Below, piece after piece: positions 26,215 to 34,836 of a stretch of 64,000 bases of DNA. Made by a program: the position numbers and the translations under genes. How positions within the stretch are numbered: position 1 is the first letter of the stretch; each line of letters opens with the position of its first letter. The stretch comes from Nocardia mexicana NBRC 108244. GTDB taxonomy: Bacteria; Actinomycetota; Actinomycetes; Mycobacteriales; Mycobacteriaceae. The notes under the pieces were generated by a model, which saw only the letters and a program-made list of their open reading frames with translations, made no database searches and was not told where the DNA came from. The stretch covers positions 35,279-99,278 of the forward strand of contig NZ_BDBV01000033.1 in NCBI RefSeq assembly GCF_001613165.1, in the 5' to 3' direction.

Positions 26215-27209
26215 TGGCCGGTCTGACCGAATTCCGGCGCGTGGCCGAGCAGGTGCGCAACTGGGGCCGCTGGGGCGCCGCCGACGAACTCGGCACGCTC
26301 AACTTCATCACCCCGGACAAGGTCGCCCAGGCGGCGCGGCTGGTGCGGCACGGACGGGTGTTCCCGCTCGGCGTCGACTTCGACTCCTCCGGTCCACAGG
26401 GCGCGTTCAAGTTCCGGCAGAACCCGGTGCACGTGATGACCGTCGACGGCGGCGACGCGCGGACGATGGCCGAGTACGGGCTGAGGTGGGGCGGCAACGG
26501 GTTCGGACAGGAGTTCGGCGGCTTCTTCGCGGGTGCGGGCAATCCGTTCCGGTTCAACGACGACCTGATCATCATGCCGCTGCAGGCGGCCACGCAGTGG
26601 GACGCCCTGTCCCACGTGTACTACGACGACCGGCTCTACAACGGCTTCCCGGCGAGCTCGGTCACCAGCGCCGGCGCCTTCCACTGCGGTATCGACAAGG
26701 TCGACGGCAAGGGCATCACCACCCGCGGCGTGCTGCTGGACCTCGTCCGTCATCGCGGCGCCGACGTCTTCCTGGAGCCCGGCAACCCTGTCACCCCGGA
26801 CGAATTGGACGAGGTCGCGCGGGTCCAGGGGGTCGAGGTGGGCCGCGGCGATATCGTGCTCGTCCGCACCGGCTGGTGGGCGCGGTTCCAGGAGACCGGC
26901 AACGGCGCGGAACCGTACTCGGGCCTGGACTGGCTGTGCGCCAAGTGGTTACACGAGCGCGAGGTCGCGGCGGTGGCGGCGGACAACCTCATGGTCGAGG
27001 ACGTGGTGTCCGGGGTGGACGGCACCTTCCTGCCGATGCACATGCTCTGCCTGCGGGATATGGGCCTGATGCTCGGTGAGTACTGGGATTTCACCGCGCT
27101 GGCCGCCGACTGCGCCGCCGACGGGGTCTACGACTTCCAGCTGATCGCGCCGCCGCTGCGCGTGATCGGTGCGGTCGGCTCCCCGCTCAACCCGATCGCG
27201 ATCAAGTAA
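26214..27209 (+). CDS. Cyclase-family metal-dependent hydrolase (kynurenine-formamidase fold)
   Basis: A 331-aa PF04199-type protein. The diagnostic block QWDALSHVYYDDRLYNGFP (about residue 125-143) is the family's metal-binding HWD-type motif in variant form with Gln instead of the usual His before Trp-Asp. GRGDIVLVRTGWW, FLPMHMLCLRDMGLMLGEYWDF and APPLRVIGAVGSPLNPIAI complete the fold. Members hydrolyse amides, lactones or cyclic acyl compounds. Starts at GTG 26214, overlapping the SDR stop, with GAAGGAGAGG upstream. It could open a lactone made by the luciferase-like oxygenase encoded two genes upstream (inference). Confidence 0.9.
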   Translation: MAGLTEFRRVAEQVRNWGRWGAADELGTLNFITPDKVAQAARLVRHGRVFPLGVDFDSSGPQGAFKFRQNPVHVMTVDGGDARTMAEYGLRWGGNGFGQEFGGFFAGAGNPFRFNDDLIIMPLQAATQWDALSHVYYDDRLYNGFPASSVTSAGAFHCGIDKVDGKGITTRGVLLDLVRHRGADVFLEPGNPVTPDELDEVARVQGVEVGRGDIVLVRTGWWARFQETGNGAEPYSGLDWLCAKWLHEREVAAVAADNLMVEDVVSGVDGTFLPMHMLCLRDMGLMLGEYWDFTALAADCAADGVYDFQLIAPPLRVIGAVGSPLNPIAIK

Positions 27210-27230
27210 GCAATGCAGGAGGTTCCGGCC

Positions 27231-27845
27231 ATGACCGCAAGCACCACCAGTGTGTCCGACGCCGAAACGGCAAGCGGCGGACAGCCTTTCGTCGTCGGTA
27301 TCGGCGGCACGCTGCGCGCGGGCTCGTCGACCGAGCGCGCCCTGCGGCACTGCCTGGCGGCGGTCGAGCGCCGGGGCGGGCGCACCACGCTGTTCTGCGG
27401 CGCGGACATCACGCTGCCCATGTACAACCCGCACGATCCGGACCGCACCCCGCGCGCGCTCGCGCTGATCGAGGCGCTGCGGCGCGCGGACGCCGTGATC
27501 ATCGGCTCGCCCGGCTACCACGGCGGCATCTCTGGCCTGGTGAAGAACGCCCTGGACTACATCGAGGACCTGCGCGGCGACCCGACGGTCTACCTGGACA
27601 ACAAGCCCTGGGGCTGCATCACCTGCGCCTACGGCTGGCAGGCGGCCGTCGGCACCCTGGGCCAATTGCGATCCATCGGCCACGCCCTGCGCGCCTGGCC
27701 GACCCCGCTGGGCGTGGCCATCAATTCCGCCGAGACGGTGTGGGATGCGAACGGCCGGTTGACAGATGACACCGTCGCCGCGCAACTCGACGTGCTCGCG
27801 ACCCAGGTGCTCACCTTCGCCCCGGCCACTGGAGCGCGACCGTGA
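27231..27845 (+). CDS. NAD(P)H-dependent FMN reductase
   Basis: A 204-aa flavodoxin-fold reductase. It has the phosphate loop GIGGTLRAGSSTERALRHCL, the central IIGSPGYHGGISGLVKNALDYIEDL and KPWGCITCAYGWQAA. These proteins reduce FMN with NAD(P)H and hand it to two-component monooxygenases; the luciferase-like enzyme at 24092 in the same operon is the obvious client. ATG 27231 is chosen over ATG 27213 because the AGGAGG lies between them. The stop overlaps the RibBA-like gene by 4 bp, linking flavin reduction to a flavin-biosynthesis homologue. Confidence 0.92.
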   Translation: MTASTTSVSDAETASGGQPFVVGIGGTLRAGSSTERALRHCLAAVERRGGRTTLFCGADITLPMYNPHDPDRTPRALALIEALRRADAVIIGSPGYHGGISGLVKNALDYIEDLRGDPTVYLDNKPWGCITCAYGWQAAVGTLGQLRSIGHALRAWPTPLGVAINSAETVWDANGRLTDDTVAAQLDVLATQVLTFAPATGARP

Positions 27846-29026
27846 GGGGAGCGCTGCCCTCGAATCCTGTCGCCGCGGCGTCGGCCGCCCTGCGTGACGG
27901 GGGGATCGTCCTGGTCGTCGCGGACAGCGGCGCCGGGTACCGCGGCGATCTGATGGCGGCGGCCGAATGCGCTACGGCCGACACGATCAACGCGATGGCG
28001 ACCCTCGGGTGTGGGCCGATTCGGGTAGCCATGCGCTCCGCGTCGCTCGATCGCCTCGAGATTCCGCCCGCCGATCCGACCGCCACCGGGCCGGGTCGCG
28101 AGCTGTTCCGGGTGTCGGTCGGGCTCGCGGGCGACGAGGGCCCCGGCGTCCGGGCCTCGCATCGGGCGAAAACCGTTCGCGCGCTGGCGGATCCCGGTAG
28201 TCAGCCGCATGACTTCACCCGCCCGGGACAGATCTTCCCGCTCGGGTGCGCGGCCGGGGGCGTGCTGTCGGTGCCCGCAACGCCCGAGGCCGCCGTCGAC
28301 CTCGCCGAACAGGCGGGGTTGTGGCCCGCCGGTGTGCTGTGCGAGGTTTGCGGCGCCGACGGCGAACTGGCCCGGCTGCCCGAACTGTTCGAACTCGGCC
28401 GCCGCCACGGGATGCCGGTGCTGTCGGTCGATGATCTCGTGGCTCATCGCAGGCGCGACCTGTGCCGGGTACGGCAGTGCGGATCGGCGCGAATTCCCTT
28501 GCCGATGGGGGAGTTCCGGGCCGTCGGATTCACCGACGGGCTCGGCCGCGACCATATCGCGTTGGTGCACGGGGACCCGGCCGCGAGCGCCGCGCCGCTG
28601 GTGCGGGTGCAGACCGAATGCCTGTTCGGCGACGCACTCGGCTCCGCGCGCTGTGCCTGCCGGTCGCAGCTGCGGTGCGCGCTGAACCGGATCGTGCAGG
28701 CGGGCAGCGGTGTACTGGTCTACATCCGATCCCGCGACAGCGGCGTGCGCATGCTGACGCCCGCCCTCCCGGTCGGATGGCAAACCACCGCTGCCACAAG
28801 ACATCCCGTGCAACACGGCGATCTGCTGTCCGCCTACGACATCGTGCAACAACTCGGCCTGCGCGAAATCCGGCTGCTGTCCGACGGCGGCGAGGAGCAG
28901 TTCGTCCCCGAGCAGGTCCGCATAGTGGAGCGAGTCTCGCTGAGCCCTGGCCGAGAAGGAGCCGGTGCGGCGGAAGTCAGCGCGGCGGGAAGAGGCAGCG
29001 CCGCCCGGCTGGGGAGCGCCTCGTGA
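27842..29026 (+). CDS. RibBA-like protein with degenerate active sites
   Basis: A 394-aa homologue of bifunctional RibBA (dihydroxybutanone-phosphate synthase plus GTP cyclohydrolase II). In the RibB half, the acidic RENEGD loop is replaced by SGAGYRGD (about 29-36) and the TTGISA segment is GPGVRASH. Later blocks (FTRPGQIFPL, PAGVLCEVC) are conserved. In the GCH-II half, the three zinc cysteines survive (ECLFGDALGSARCAC; Cys260, 271, 273), but the GRGIG loop reads RDSGVRM and the LLTNNP segment is missing. It probably does not carry out both canonical reactions. It starts at GTG 27842 overlapping the FMN-reductase stop. It may be a flavin or nucleotide-binding accessory, or a new enzyme. Confidence 0.85.
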   Translation: MRGALPSNPVAAASAALRDGGIVLVVADSGAGYRGDLMAAAECATADTINAMATLGCGPIRVAMRSASLDRLEIPPADPTATGPGRELFRVSVGLAGDEGPGVRASHRAKTVRALADPGSQPHDFTRPGQIFPLGCAAGGVLSVPATPEAAVDLAEQAGLWPAGVLCEVCGADGELARLPELFELGRRHGMPVLSVDDLVAHRRRDLCRVRQCGSARIPLPMGEFRAVGFTDGLGRDHIALVHGDPAASAAPLVRVQTECLFGDALGSARCACRSQLRCALNRIVQAGSGVLVYIRSRDSGVRMLTPALPVGWQTTAATRHPVQHGDLLSAYDIVQQLGLREIRLLSDGGEEQFVPEQVRIVERVSLSPGREGAGAAEVSAAGRGSAARLGSAS

Positions 29027-29865
29027 TCGCCCAGCGCCGGACCCTGGTCGTGGACGGGGCGGCGACCAGCTATCTCGAGGCTGGGACCGGTGAGCCTGTG
29101 GTACTGCTGCACGGCGGCGAATTCGGCGTCGGGGCCGAATTGGGCTGGGAGCACACCATAGACGCGCTGGCGCGGCACTACCGCGTGCTCGCCCCGGACA
29201 TGCTGGGGTTCGGGGAATCGGCGAAGATGATCGACTTCACCGACGGCCGCGGCCTGCGGATCCGGCACATCGCACGGTTTCTCGACCTGCTCGGCGTCGA
29301 ATCCGCGCATTTCGCAGGCAATTCGATGGGCGCGATCAACCTGCTCGCCGACGCCACCTCCGAGCAGCCGCGGCTGCCGATACGCAGCCTGGTGGCGATC
29401 TGCGGCGGCGGGGAGATCCAGCACAACGAGCACATGCGGGCGCTCTACGACTACGACGCGACTTTCGAGGGGATGCGACGCATCGTGACGGCCCTGTTCC
29501 ATGCCGCCGCGTATCCGGCCGATGAAGCCTATGTGCGCAGACGGTACGAGGCGAGCATTGCGCCCGGCGCATGGGAGGCGTTGGCGGCGGCGCGATTCCG
29601 TCGTCCGGGCGCCACGTCACCGCCGGCACCGTCGAGTGACCGTGCGTACAAACGCATTTCGGTCCCCACCCTGGTCGTGGAGGGGGCCTGCGACAAGCTG
29701 CTGCCCGCCGGATGGGCCGCGCAGATCGCCTGCCGAATCGCCGAAGCAGAGCACGCGGTCGTGCCGCTGGCCGGGCACTGCCCGCAGATCGAGCGGCCGG
29801 ACATCGTGAACGACCTGCTGCTCGGCTTCCTCGACGACGTCTCGAATCGAAAGGACACGGCATGA
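29023..29865 (+). CDS. Alpha/beta hydrolase, meta-cleavage hydrolase-like (second copy)
   Basis: A 280-aa alpha/beta hydrolase with PVVLLHGGEFGVGAE (oxyanion), LAPDMLGFGESAKMIDF, nucleophile elbow AGNSMGAINLLA (Ser about 102), LVVEGACDKLLPAG (acid) and PLAGHCPQIERPD (His). This arrangement matches C-C bond hydrolases of aromatic pathways, as does the paralogue at 18899. GTG 29023 overlaps the RibBA-like stop. Two such hydrolases in one operon suggest two successive C-C or ester cleavages. A 66-bp gap with a hairpin follows. Confidence 0.88.
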   Translation: MIAQRRTLVVDGAATSYLEAGTGEPVVLLHGGEFGVGAELGWEHTIDALARHYRVLAPDMLGFGESAKMIDFTDGRGLRIRHIARFLDLLGVESAHFAGNSMGAINLLADATSEQPRLPIRSLVAICGGGEIQHNEHMRALYDYDATFEGMRRIVTALFHAAAYPADEAYVRRRYEASIAPGAWEALAAARFRRPGATSPPAPSSDRAYKRISVPTLVVEGACDKLLPAGWAAQIACRIAEAEHAVVPLAGHCPQIERPDIVNDLLLGFLDDVSNRKDTA

Positions 29866-29883
29866 GCGGTCAGGCGTTCCGGC

Positions 29884-29907
29884 GGCGCGGCGTAACCACG
29901 CGGCGCC
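29884..29907 (+). terminator. Imperfect hairpin inside the operon
   Basis: In the 66-bp gap between hydrolase and SDR genes, arms GGCGCGGCG and CGCGGCGCC pair at 8 of 9 positions around a 6-nt loop. It may partially terminate transcription or stabilise mRNA, since genes on both sides appear to belong to one run. Weak evidence. Confidence 0.35.
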
Positions 29908-29931
29908 CCGCTCCTGCGAGGAAGGACAAGC

Positions 29932-30765
29932 ATGGCTGACGAATTGGCCGGTAGGGTCGCCGTGGTCACCGGTGGTGCCTCCGGAATCGGCAGCGCAACG
30001 GTCGCGCGATTCGTCGCCGCGGGCGCCCAGGTGGTCGTCGGCGACCTCGATTCCGAGCGCGGCGCGGCGTCCGTGGACGGCTACGGCGGCGCGGCGGTCT
30101 TCCAGCAGACCGACGTCGCGGAACCCGACCAGCTCGAGCGGCTCGTCGACCGTGCGATACAGCACTTCGGCGGACTGCACGTCATGTGCAACAACGCGGG
30201 CATCCCGGGCACGATGCATCCCAGCCTGCTGGTCGACGACCTCGCTGATTTCCACCGGGTGCTCGGCGTGAACCTGCTCGGGGTGATGGCGGGCACCAAG
30301 TTCGCCGCGCGGCACATGGCGGACCACGGCGGCGGATCGATCGTCAACCTGTCCTCGATCGGCGGCGTCCAGGCGGGCGGGGGAGTGCAGACCTACCGGG
30401 CCTCCAAGGCCGCGGTGATCCACTTCACCAAGTCTGCGGCGATCGAATTGGCGCAGTACGGCATTCGCGTCAACTGCATAGCCCCCGGCAACGTCCCCAC
30501 CCCGTTCCTCGCGGCGTCGGCCACCACGATGTCGGCCGAGCGCATCGAGCGCTTCACCCGGTCGGTCCGGGCGTCGATGAAGGAGGACCGGCCGCTGCCG
30601 CGCGAGGGCACGCCGGAGGACGTGGCGGAGGCGGTGCTGTATTTCGGCAGTGACCTGTCGGCGTATGTGACCGGCACGGTCCTGCCGGTCGACGGCGGCA
30701 CGGTCGCGGGCAAGCCGCTGAGGCCCCGCGGGAAGGTGGAAAAGACCGAGGCGGGTGTGCGATGA
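29932..30765 (+). CDS. SDR oxidoreductase
   Basis: A 277-aa classical short-chain dehydrogenase: VAVVTGGASGIGSATVARF (nucleotide motif), VVVGDLDSE (Asp suggesting NAD), NNAGIPG, NLSSIGGV with catalytic Ser, YRASKAA (Tyr-x3-Lys), and YVTGTVLPVDGGTV near the end. A short basic tail (RPRGKVEKTEAGVR) follows. ATG 29932 has GAGGAAGGA upstream. Its stop overlaps the reductase gene by 4 bp. It probably oxidises a hydroxyl group introduced by one of the operon's P450s. Confidence 0.92.
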   Translation: MADELAGRVAVVTGGASGIGSATVARFVAAGAQVVVGDLDSERGAASVDGYGGAAVFQQTDVAEPDQLERLVDRAIQHFGGLHVMCNNAGIPGTMHPSLLVDDLADFHRVLGVNLLGVMAGTKFAARHMADHGGGSIVNLSSIGGVQAGGGVQTYRASKAAVIHFTKSAAIELAQYGIRVNCIAPGNVPTPFLAASATTMSAERIERFTRSVRASMKEDRPLPREGTPEDVAEAVLYFGSDLSAYVTGTVLPVDGGTVAGKPLRPRGKVEKTEAGVR

Positions 30766-32063
30766 CCCGGCGGACGGACGTGCTCATCGTCGGCGCTTCG
30801 GTGTCGGGCCTGACGACCGCGGAAGCTCTGCGCCGCAACGGTTTCGACGGAAAGATCACGCTGCTCGGTGCGGAGCCGTATCTGCCGTACGACCGGCCGC
30901 CGCTGTCCAAACAGATCCTGTCCGGCGCCTGGCGGCCGGAACGGACGCTGCTGCGGCCGCCGCGCATGCTGGCGGACCTGAACCTCGAATTGCTGCTCGG
31001 GCAACCCGCGCTCGGGCTGGACGTGGCGACTCGCACCGTGCACACGGCGGTCGGGCCGGTCCGCGCCGATACCGTCGTGATCGCCACCGGGGCGACCCCG
31101 CGCAGGCTGCCCGCACCCCCGGGGCTGCGCGGCGTGCACGTGCTGCGCACCCTCGACGACGCCCTGGCATTGCGCGACGACCTCGCGAAGAGCTGGACGG
31201 TCGTCGTGGTCGGCGAGGGCGTGCTCGGTGCCGAGATCGCCGCGACCACACGGCAATCCGGGCACGAGGTCACGATGACCGGTCTGCTGCACGCGCCGAT
31301 GGCGACGCAACTCGGCGACCTCGCCGCCGAACGCCTGGCCGACTTGCACACCGCCAACGGCGTGCGGCTGCGCCTGGGCGTTGGCGTCAGCGGCCTCGCT
31401 GATCGGGAGGGCGAGCCGACCGGCGCCCCCCATCGCGGCGAAGAAGCAAACCTCCCCGGTCGTGGTCACGAGGTGACCGGCCTGCCCGATCATGGCGGTG
31501 AGATCACCGGCCTCAGCGACCGTGTCGGCACGGTAACCGGCGTCTGCCTGGCGTCCGGTGAGACGCTGCCCGCCGATCTCGTCGTCGTGGCGATCGGCGC
31601 TGTCCCCGTGACGGACTGGCTCGCAGGCAGTGGGCTGACGCTGGACCGCGGAGTGGTCTGCGATGCGGAATGCCGTGCCGCAGAAGGCATCTACGCCGTC
31701 GGTGACGTGGCGCGCTGGCGCGATCCCGGAACGAACGCGACCACCAGGCTCGAGAATCGCACCCACGCGGCGGAACAGGCGGGCGTGGTGGCGGCCAATA
31801 TTCTCGGCGCCGCGCGGCCCTACCGGCCGATTCCGTACTTCTGGACGGATCAGTACACGACCAAGATCCAGGTGCACGGGACGATCACGCCCGATGCCGA
31901 GGCTGTCGTCGTGGACGGCGACCCGGCCACCGACCGATTCGTAATCCGTTACGAGCGAGCAGGTTCCGTCACCGCGGTGCTCGGCTGGAACATGCCCAAA
32001 CAGGCACGGATGCAGCGTCAGCACCTGGTGGACGCACACACGACCCCGGTGCACGCACCGTAG
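30762..32063 (+). CDS. Ferredoxin reductase (FAD/NAD, P450 electron-transfer type) with internal insertion
   Basis: A 433-aa putidaredoxin-reductase-like flavoenzyme. FAD motif DVLIVGASVSGLTTAEALR, PYDRPPLSKQIL, NAD motif VVVVGEGVLGAEIA, and IYAVGDVARW followed by PYFWTDQY. The family is usually about 400 aa. The excess sits at about residues 210-255 as a low-complexity insertion with a degenerate repeat (HEVTGLPDH, GEITGLSDR, GTVTGV). The ferredoxin gene lies 14 bp downstream and two P450 genes follow, so the chain NAD(P)H - reductase - ferredoxin - P450 is complete here. Starts ATG overlapping the SDR stop. Confidence 0.92.
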   Translation: MTRRTDVLIVGASVSGLTTAEALRRNGFDGKITLLGAEPYLPYDRPPLSKQILSGAWRPERTLLRPPRMLADLNLELLLGQPALGLDVATRTVHTAVGPVRADTVVIATGATPRRLPAPPGLRGVHVLRTLDDALALRDDLAKSWTVVVVGEGVLGAEIAATTRQSGHEVTMTGLLHAPMATQLGDLAAERLADLHTANGVRLRLGVGVSGLADREGEPTGAPHRGEEANLPGRGHEVTGLPDHGGEITGLSDRVGTVTGVCLASGETLPADLVVVAIGAVPVTDWLAGSGLTLDRGVVCDAECRAAEGIYAVGDVARWRDPGTNATTRLENRTHAAEQAGVVAANILGAARPYRPIPYFWTDQYTTKIQVHGTITPDAEAVVVDGDPATDRFVIRYERAGSVTAVLGWNMPKQARMQRQHLVDAHTTPVHAP

Positions 32064-32077
32064 GAAGGAGGTTCCCG

Positions 32078-32272
32078 ATGAAGGTGACCGTCGAGCAGGA
32101 CAAATGCATCGCGGCCGGTCATTGCGTCATGCATGCGGCCGCCGTGTTCGACCAGCGCGACGAGGACGGTGTCGTCGAACTGCTCGAGGAGAATCCGCCG
32201 GCCGAACTCGCCGACGACGTCCGCCAGGCGGCGACCATGTGTCCCGCCATGGCCATTCACGTCGCGGAATGA
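32078..32272 (+). CDS. Ferredoxin, 3Fe-4S type (P450 partner)
   Basis: A 64-aa ferredoxin: DKCIAAGHCVMHAAAVFDQ with Cys-x5-Cys (the residue replacing the fourth cysteine is Ala), acidic middle, and MCPAMAIHV. One 3Fe-4S cluster predicted. Perfect Shine-Dalgarno GGAAGGAGG before ATG. Encoded between its likely reductase and two P450s. It differs from the ferredoxin at 7008, implying separate redox chains. Confidence 0.93.
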   Translation: MKVTVEQDKCIAAGHCVMHAAAVFDQRDEDGVVELLEENPPAELADDVRQAATMCPAMAIHVAE

Positions 32273-32318
32273 ACCGACACCCTGCGGTTCGCCCCGCAGC
32301 CGACCATCAGGAGTGACC

Positions 32319-33557
32319 GTGTCCGAAACACTGACCGATGCCACCGCCGCGACCGCGGGAGTTCCCGACTATCCGATGGTCCGCTCCGACGGCTGTCCGT
32401 TCGCCCCGCCGCCGGAGGCGATCCGGCTCGGCCGCGACAGGCCGCTGCACCGCGTGCGGATCTGGGACGGCAGCACGCCCTGGCTCGTCACCGGGTACGC
32501 CGAGTTCAAGACGCTGATGTCGGATCCGCGGGTGAGCGTGGACGACCACCGGCCCGGCTTCCCGCACTGGAACGAGGGCATGGCGGCCATCGTCGACAGC
32601 AGGCCCAAATCGCTGTTCACCACCGACGGCGAGGAGCACAGCCGGTACCGGCGCATGCTGACCAAGCCGTTCACGTTCAAGCGGACCGAGGCGCTGCGGC
32701 CGGTGATCCAGCAGATCACCGACGAGCATATCGACCGCATGCTGGCGGGCCCGAAACCCGCGGATCTCGTTGCCGGACTGGCCCTTCCGGTGCCGACGCT
32801 GATGATCAGCGAGATGCTGGGCGTGCCCTACGAGGACCATGAGTTCTTCCAGAAGCATGCCTCCCTCAACGTAGACCGCTTCGCGACCAAGGAACAGGCC
32901 GCCGAAGGCCGCTCGACGTTGGCGCGCTACCTGGTCGACCTGGTGAAGAAGAAGCTCGACGAGCCCGCCGAGGACGTGGTGTCCGATATCGCCGAACGGG
33001 TCCGGGCGGGTGAGATCGACATGCGCGAGGCCGCGCAGCTGGGCACCGGCGTGCTCATCGCGGGGCACGAGACGAGTGCGAACATGATCTCACTCGGATC
33101 CCTTGCGCTGCTGGAGAATCCGGAGCAGTTCACACTGCTGCGCGATACCGATGACCCGAAGATCGTCGCCAACGCGGTCGAGGAACTGCTGCGGTACCTC
33201 AGCATAATCCAGAACGGTCAGCGCCGGATTGCCGTGGCGGACATAGAGATCGGCGAGGAAACGATCCGCGCGGGCGACGGCCTGATCTTCGACCTGGCCC
33301 CGGCCAACTGGGACGAGCGGCAGTGGGAGCGGCCCGACGAACTGGATCTCCGCCGACCCGCGGGCCAGCACGTCGGATTCGGATTCGGCCCGCATCAGTG
33401 CGTCGGCCAGCAGCTGGCCCGGGCCGAGCTGCAGATCGTCTTCCACACCCTGGTGCGCCGCATTCCCACACTGCGCCTGGCGGTGCCGTTCGAGGATGTG
33501 GAGTTCAAGCATGACCGGCTCGCGTTCGGCGTCTACGAACTGCCTGTCACGTGGTAG
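32319..33557 (+). CDS. Cytochrome P450
   Basis: A 412-aa soluble P450. I-helix GVLIAGHETSANM (about 245-257), K-helix EELLRYL, haem loop FGFGPHQCVGQQLARAE with the ligand Cys at about 360. GTG 32319 follows CAGGAG. It belongs with the reductase and ferredoxin just upstream and a second P450 14 bp downstream; the two P450s differ enough to have distinct substrates or positions of attack. Hydroxylation of a hydrophobic ring or side chain is likely. Confidence 0.94.
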   Translation: MSETLTDATAATAGVPDYPMVRSDGCPFAPPPEAIRLGRDRPLHRVRIWDGSTPWLVTGYAEFKTLMSDPRVSVDDHRPGFPHWNEGMAAIVDSRPKSLFTTDGEEHSRYRRMLTKPFTFKRTEALRPVIQQITDEHIDRMLAGPKPADLVAGLALPVPTLMISEMLGVPYEDHEFFQKHASLNVDRFATKEQAAEGRSTLARYLVDLVKKKLDEPAEDVVSDIAERVRAGEIDMREAAQLGTGVLIAGHETSANMISLGSLALLENPEQFTLLRDTDDPKIVANAVEELLRYLSIIQNGQRRIAVADIEIGEETIRAGDGLIFDLAPANWDERQWERPDELDLRRPAGQHVGFGFGPHQCVGQQLARAELQIVFHTLVRRIPTLRLAVPFEDVEFKHDRLAFGVYELPVTW

Positions 33558-33571
33558 AGGCGGCTCCCAGC

Positions 33572-34804
33572 ATGACGACAAAACTCGAGAGAGGTATCTC
33601 TGTGACCACCAGTGCCACCAGCGACGTCTATTACGATCCGTACGATGTCGGGCTCAATGCCGACCCCTACCCCATGTTCAAGCGGCTGCGCGATCAGCTG
33701 CCGATCTACTACAACGAGCAGCACGATTTCTTCGCGCTCAGCCGCTTCGACGACGTCAACGCGGCGCTGCTCGACCACGGCACCTACAGCTCCGCCCGCG
33801 GCGCGATCCTCGAGCTGATCAAGGCCGACTTCCCGATGCCGCCCGGCGTGCTGATCTTCGAGGACCCGCCGGTCCACGATATTCACCGGAAGCTGTTGTC
33901 GCGCATGTTCACTCCGCGCAAGATCCGCGAGCTGGAGGACAAGATCCGCGAGTTCTGCGTGCGCAGCCTGGACCCGCACGTGGGCACCGGACGCCTGGAC
34001 TTCATCGCCGATATCGGCGCGCAGATGCCGATGCGGACGATCGGCATGCTTCTGGGCATTCCCGAGGAGGACCAGGAGGCCATCCGGGACTTCGCCAACG
34101 AGCAGATGCGCACGGAGGAGGGCAAACCGATGAAGGCCGCCTCCGAGGGTATGGTCAGCGGCGACATCTTCGCCGCCTATATCGACTGGCGGGCCGAGCA
34201 CCCGTCCGACGACATCATGACCGAGCTGCTCAACGTCGAATTCGAGGACGAGACCGGCACCGTGCGGCGGCTGACCCGCGACGAGCTGCTGACGTACGTG
34301 AATGTCGTGTCCGGCGCGGGCAACGAGACCACCACGCGGCTGATCGGCTGGGCCGGAAAGGTTCTCGCCGAACATCCCGACCAGCGCCGCGAACTGGCGG
34401 AGAACCCGCGGCTGATCCCGAACGCCGTGGAGGAACTGCTCCGATTCGAGCCTCCCGCACCGCATGTCGCGCGCTACGTCACCCGCGACGTCGAATGGCA
34501 CGGCCGCACGGTCCCGCAGGGCAGCGTGATGATGCTGCTCGTCGGCGCCGCCAACCGCGACCACCGCCACTTCCCCCCGGACGGCGACGTGTTCGACATC
34601 CATCGCGACACCCGCCAGCACCTGACCTTCAGCGTCGGCACTCACTACTGCCTCGGCTCCGCCTTAGCCCGCCTGGAGGGCCGCATCGCCCTCGAGGAGA
34701 TCCTGGCGCGATTCCCCGAGTGGGAGGTAGACCTCACCAACGCCAAACTCTCACCCACTTCCACGGTCCGAGGCTGGGAATCCCTGCCCGCCTTCACTTC
34801 CTGA
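33572..34804 (+). CDS. Cytochrome P450
   Basis: A soluble P450 of about 410 aa. VYYDPYDVGLNADPYPMFKR at the N-terminus, I-helix VVSGAGNETTTRLIG, K-helix EELLRFEP, haem loop LTFSVGTHYCLGSALARLEG. ATG 33572 is used; GTG 33602 with GAGAGG seven bases upstream is an equally good alternative and would remove ten residues of low conservation. Last gene of the plus-strand run; it converges on the SnoaL-like genes after 32 bp. Confidence 0.92.
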   Translation: MTTKLERGISVTTSATSDVYYDPYDVGLNADPYPMFKRLRDQLPIYYNEQHDFFALSRFDDVNAALLDHGTYSSARGAILELIKADFPMPPGVLIFEDPPVHDIHRKLLSRMFTPRKIRELEDKIREFCVRSLDPHVGTGRLDFIADIGAQMPMRTIGMLLGIPEEDQEAIRDFANEQMRTEEGKPMKAASEGMVSGDIFAAYIDWRAEHPSDDIMTELLNVEFEDETGTVRRLTRDELLTYVNVVSGAGNETTTRLIGWAGKVLAEHPDQRRELAENPRLIPNAVEELLRFEPPAPHVARYVTRDVEWHGRTVPQGSVMMLLVGAANRDHRHFPPDGDVFDIHRDTRQHLTFSVGTHYCLGSALARLEGRIALEEILARFPEWEVDLTNAKLSPTSTVRGWESLPAFTS

Positions 34805-34836
34805 GCCCGGCGGCCGGCAACGCTCGACACCGTGGA

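Noticed and set aside
27842..29026. Functional RibBA for riboflavin synthesis
   Set aside because: Key residues of both catalytic domains are substituted, so the housekeeping function cannot be assumed.
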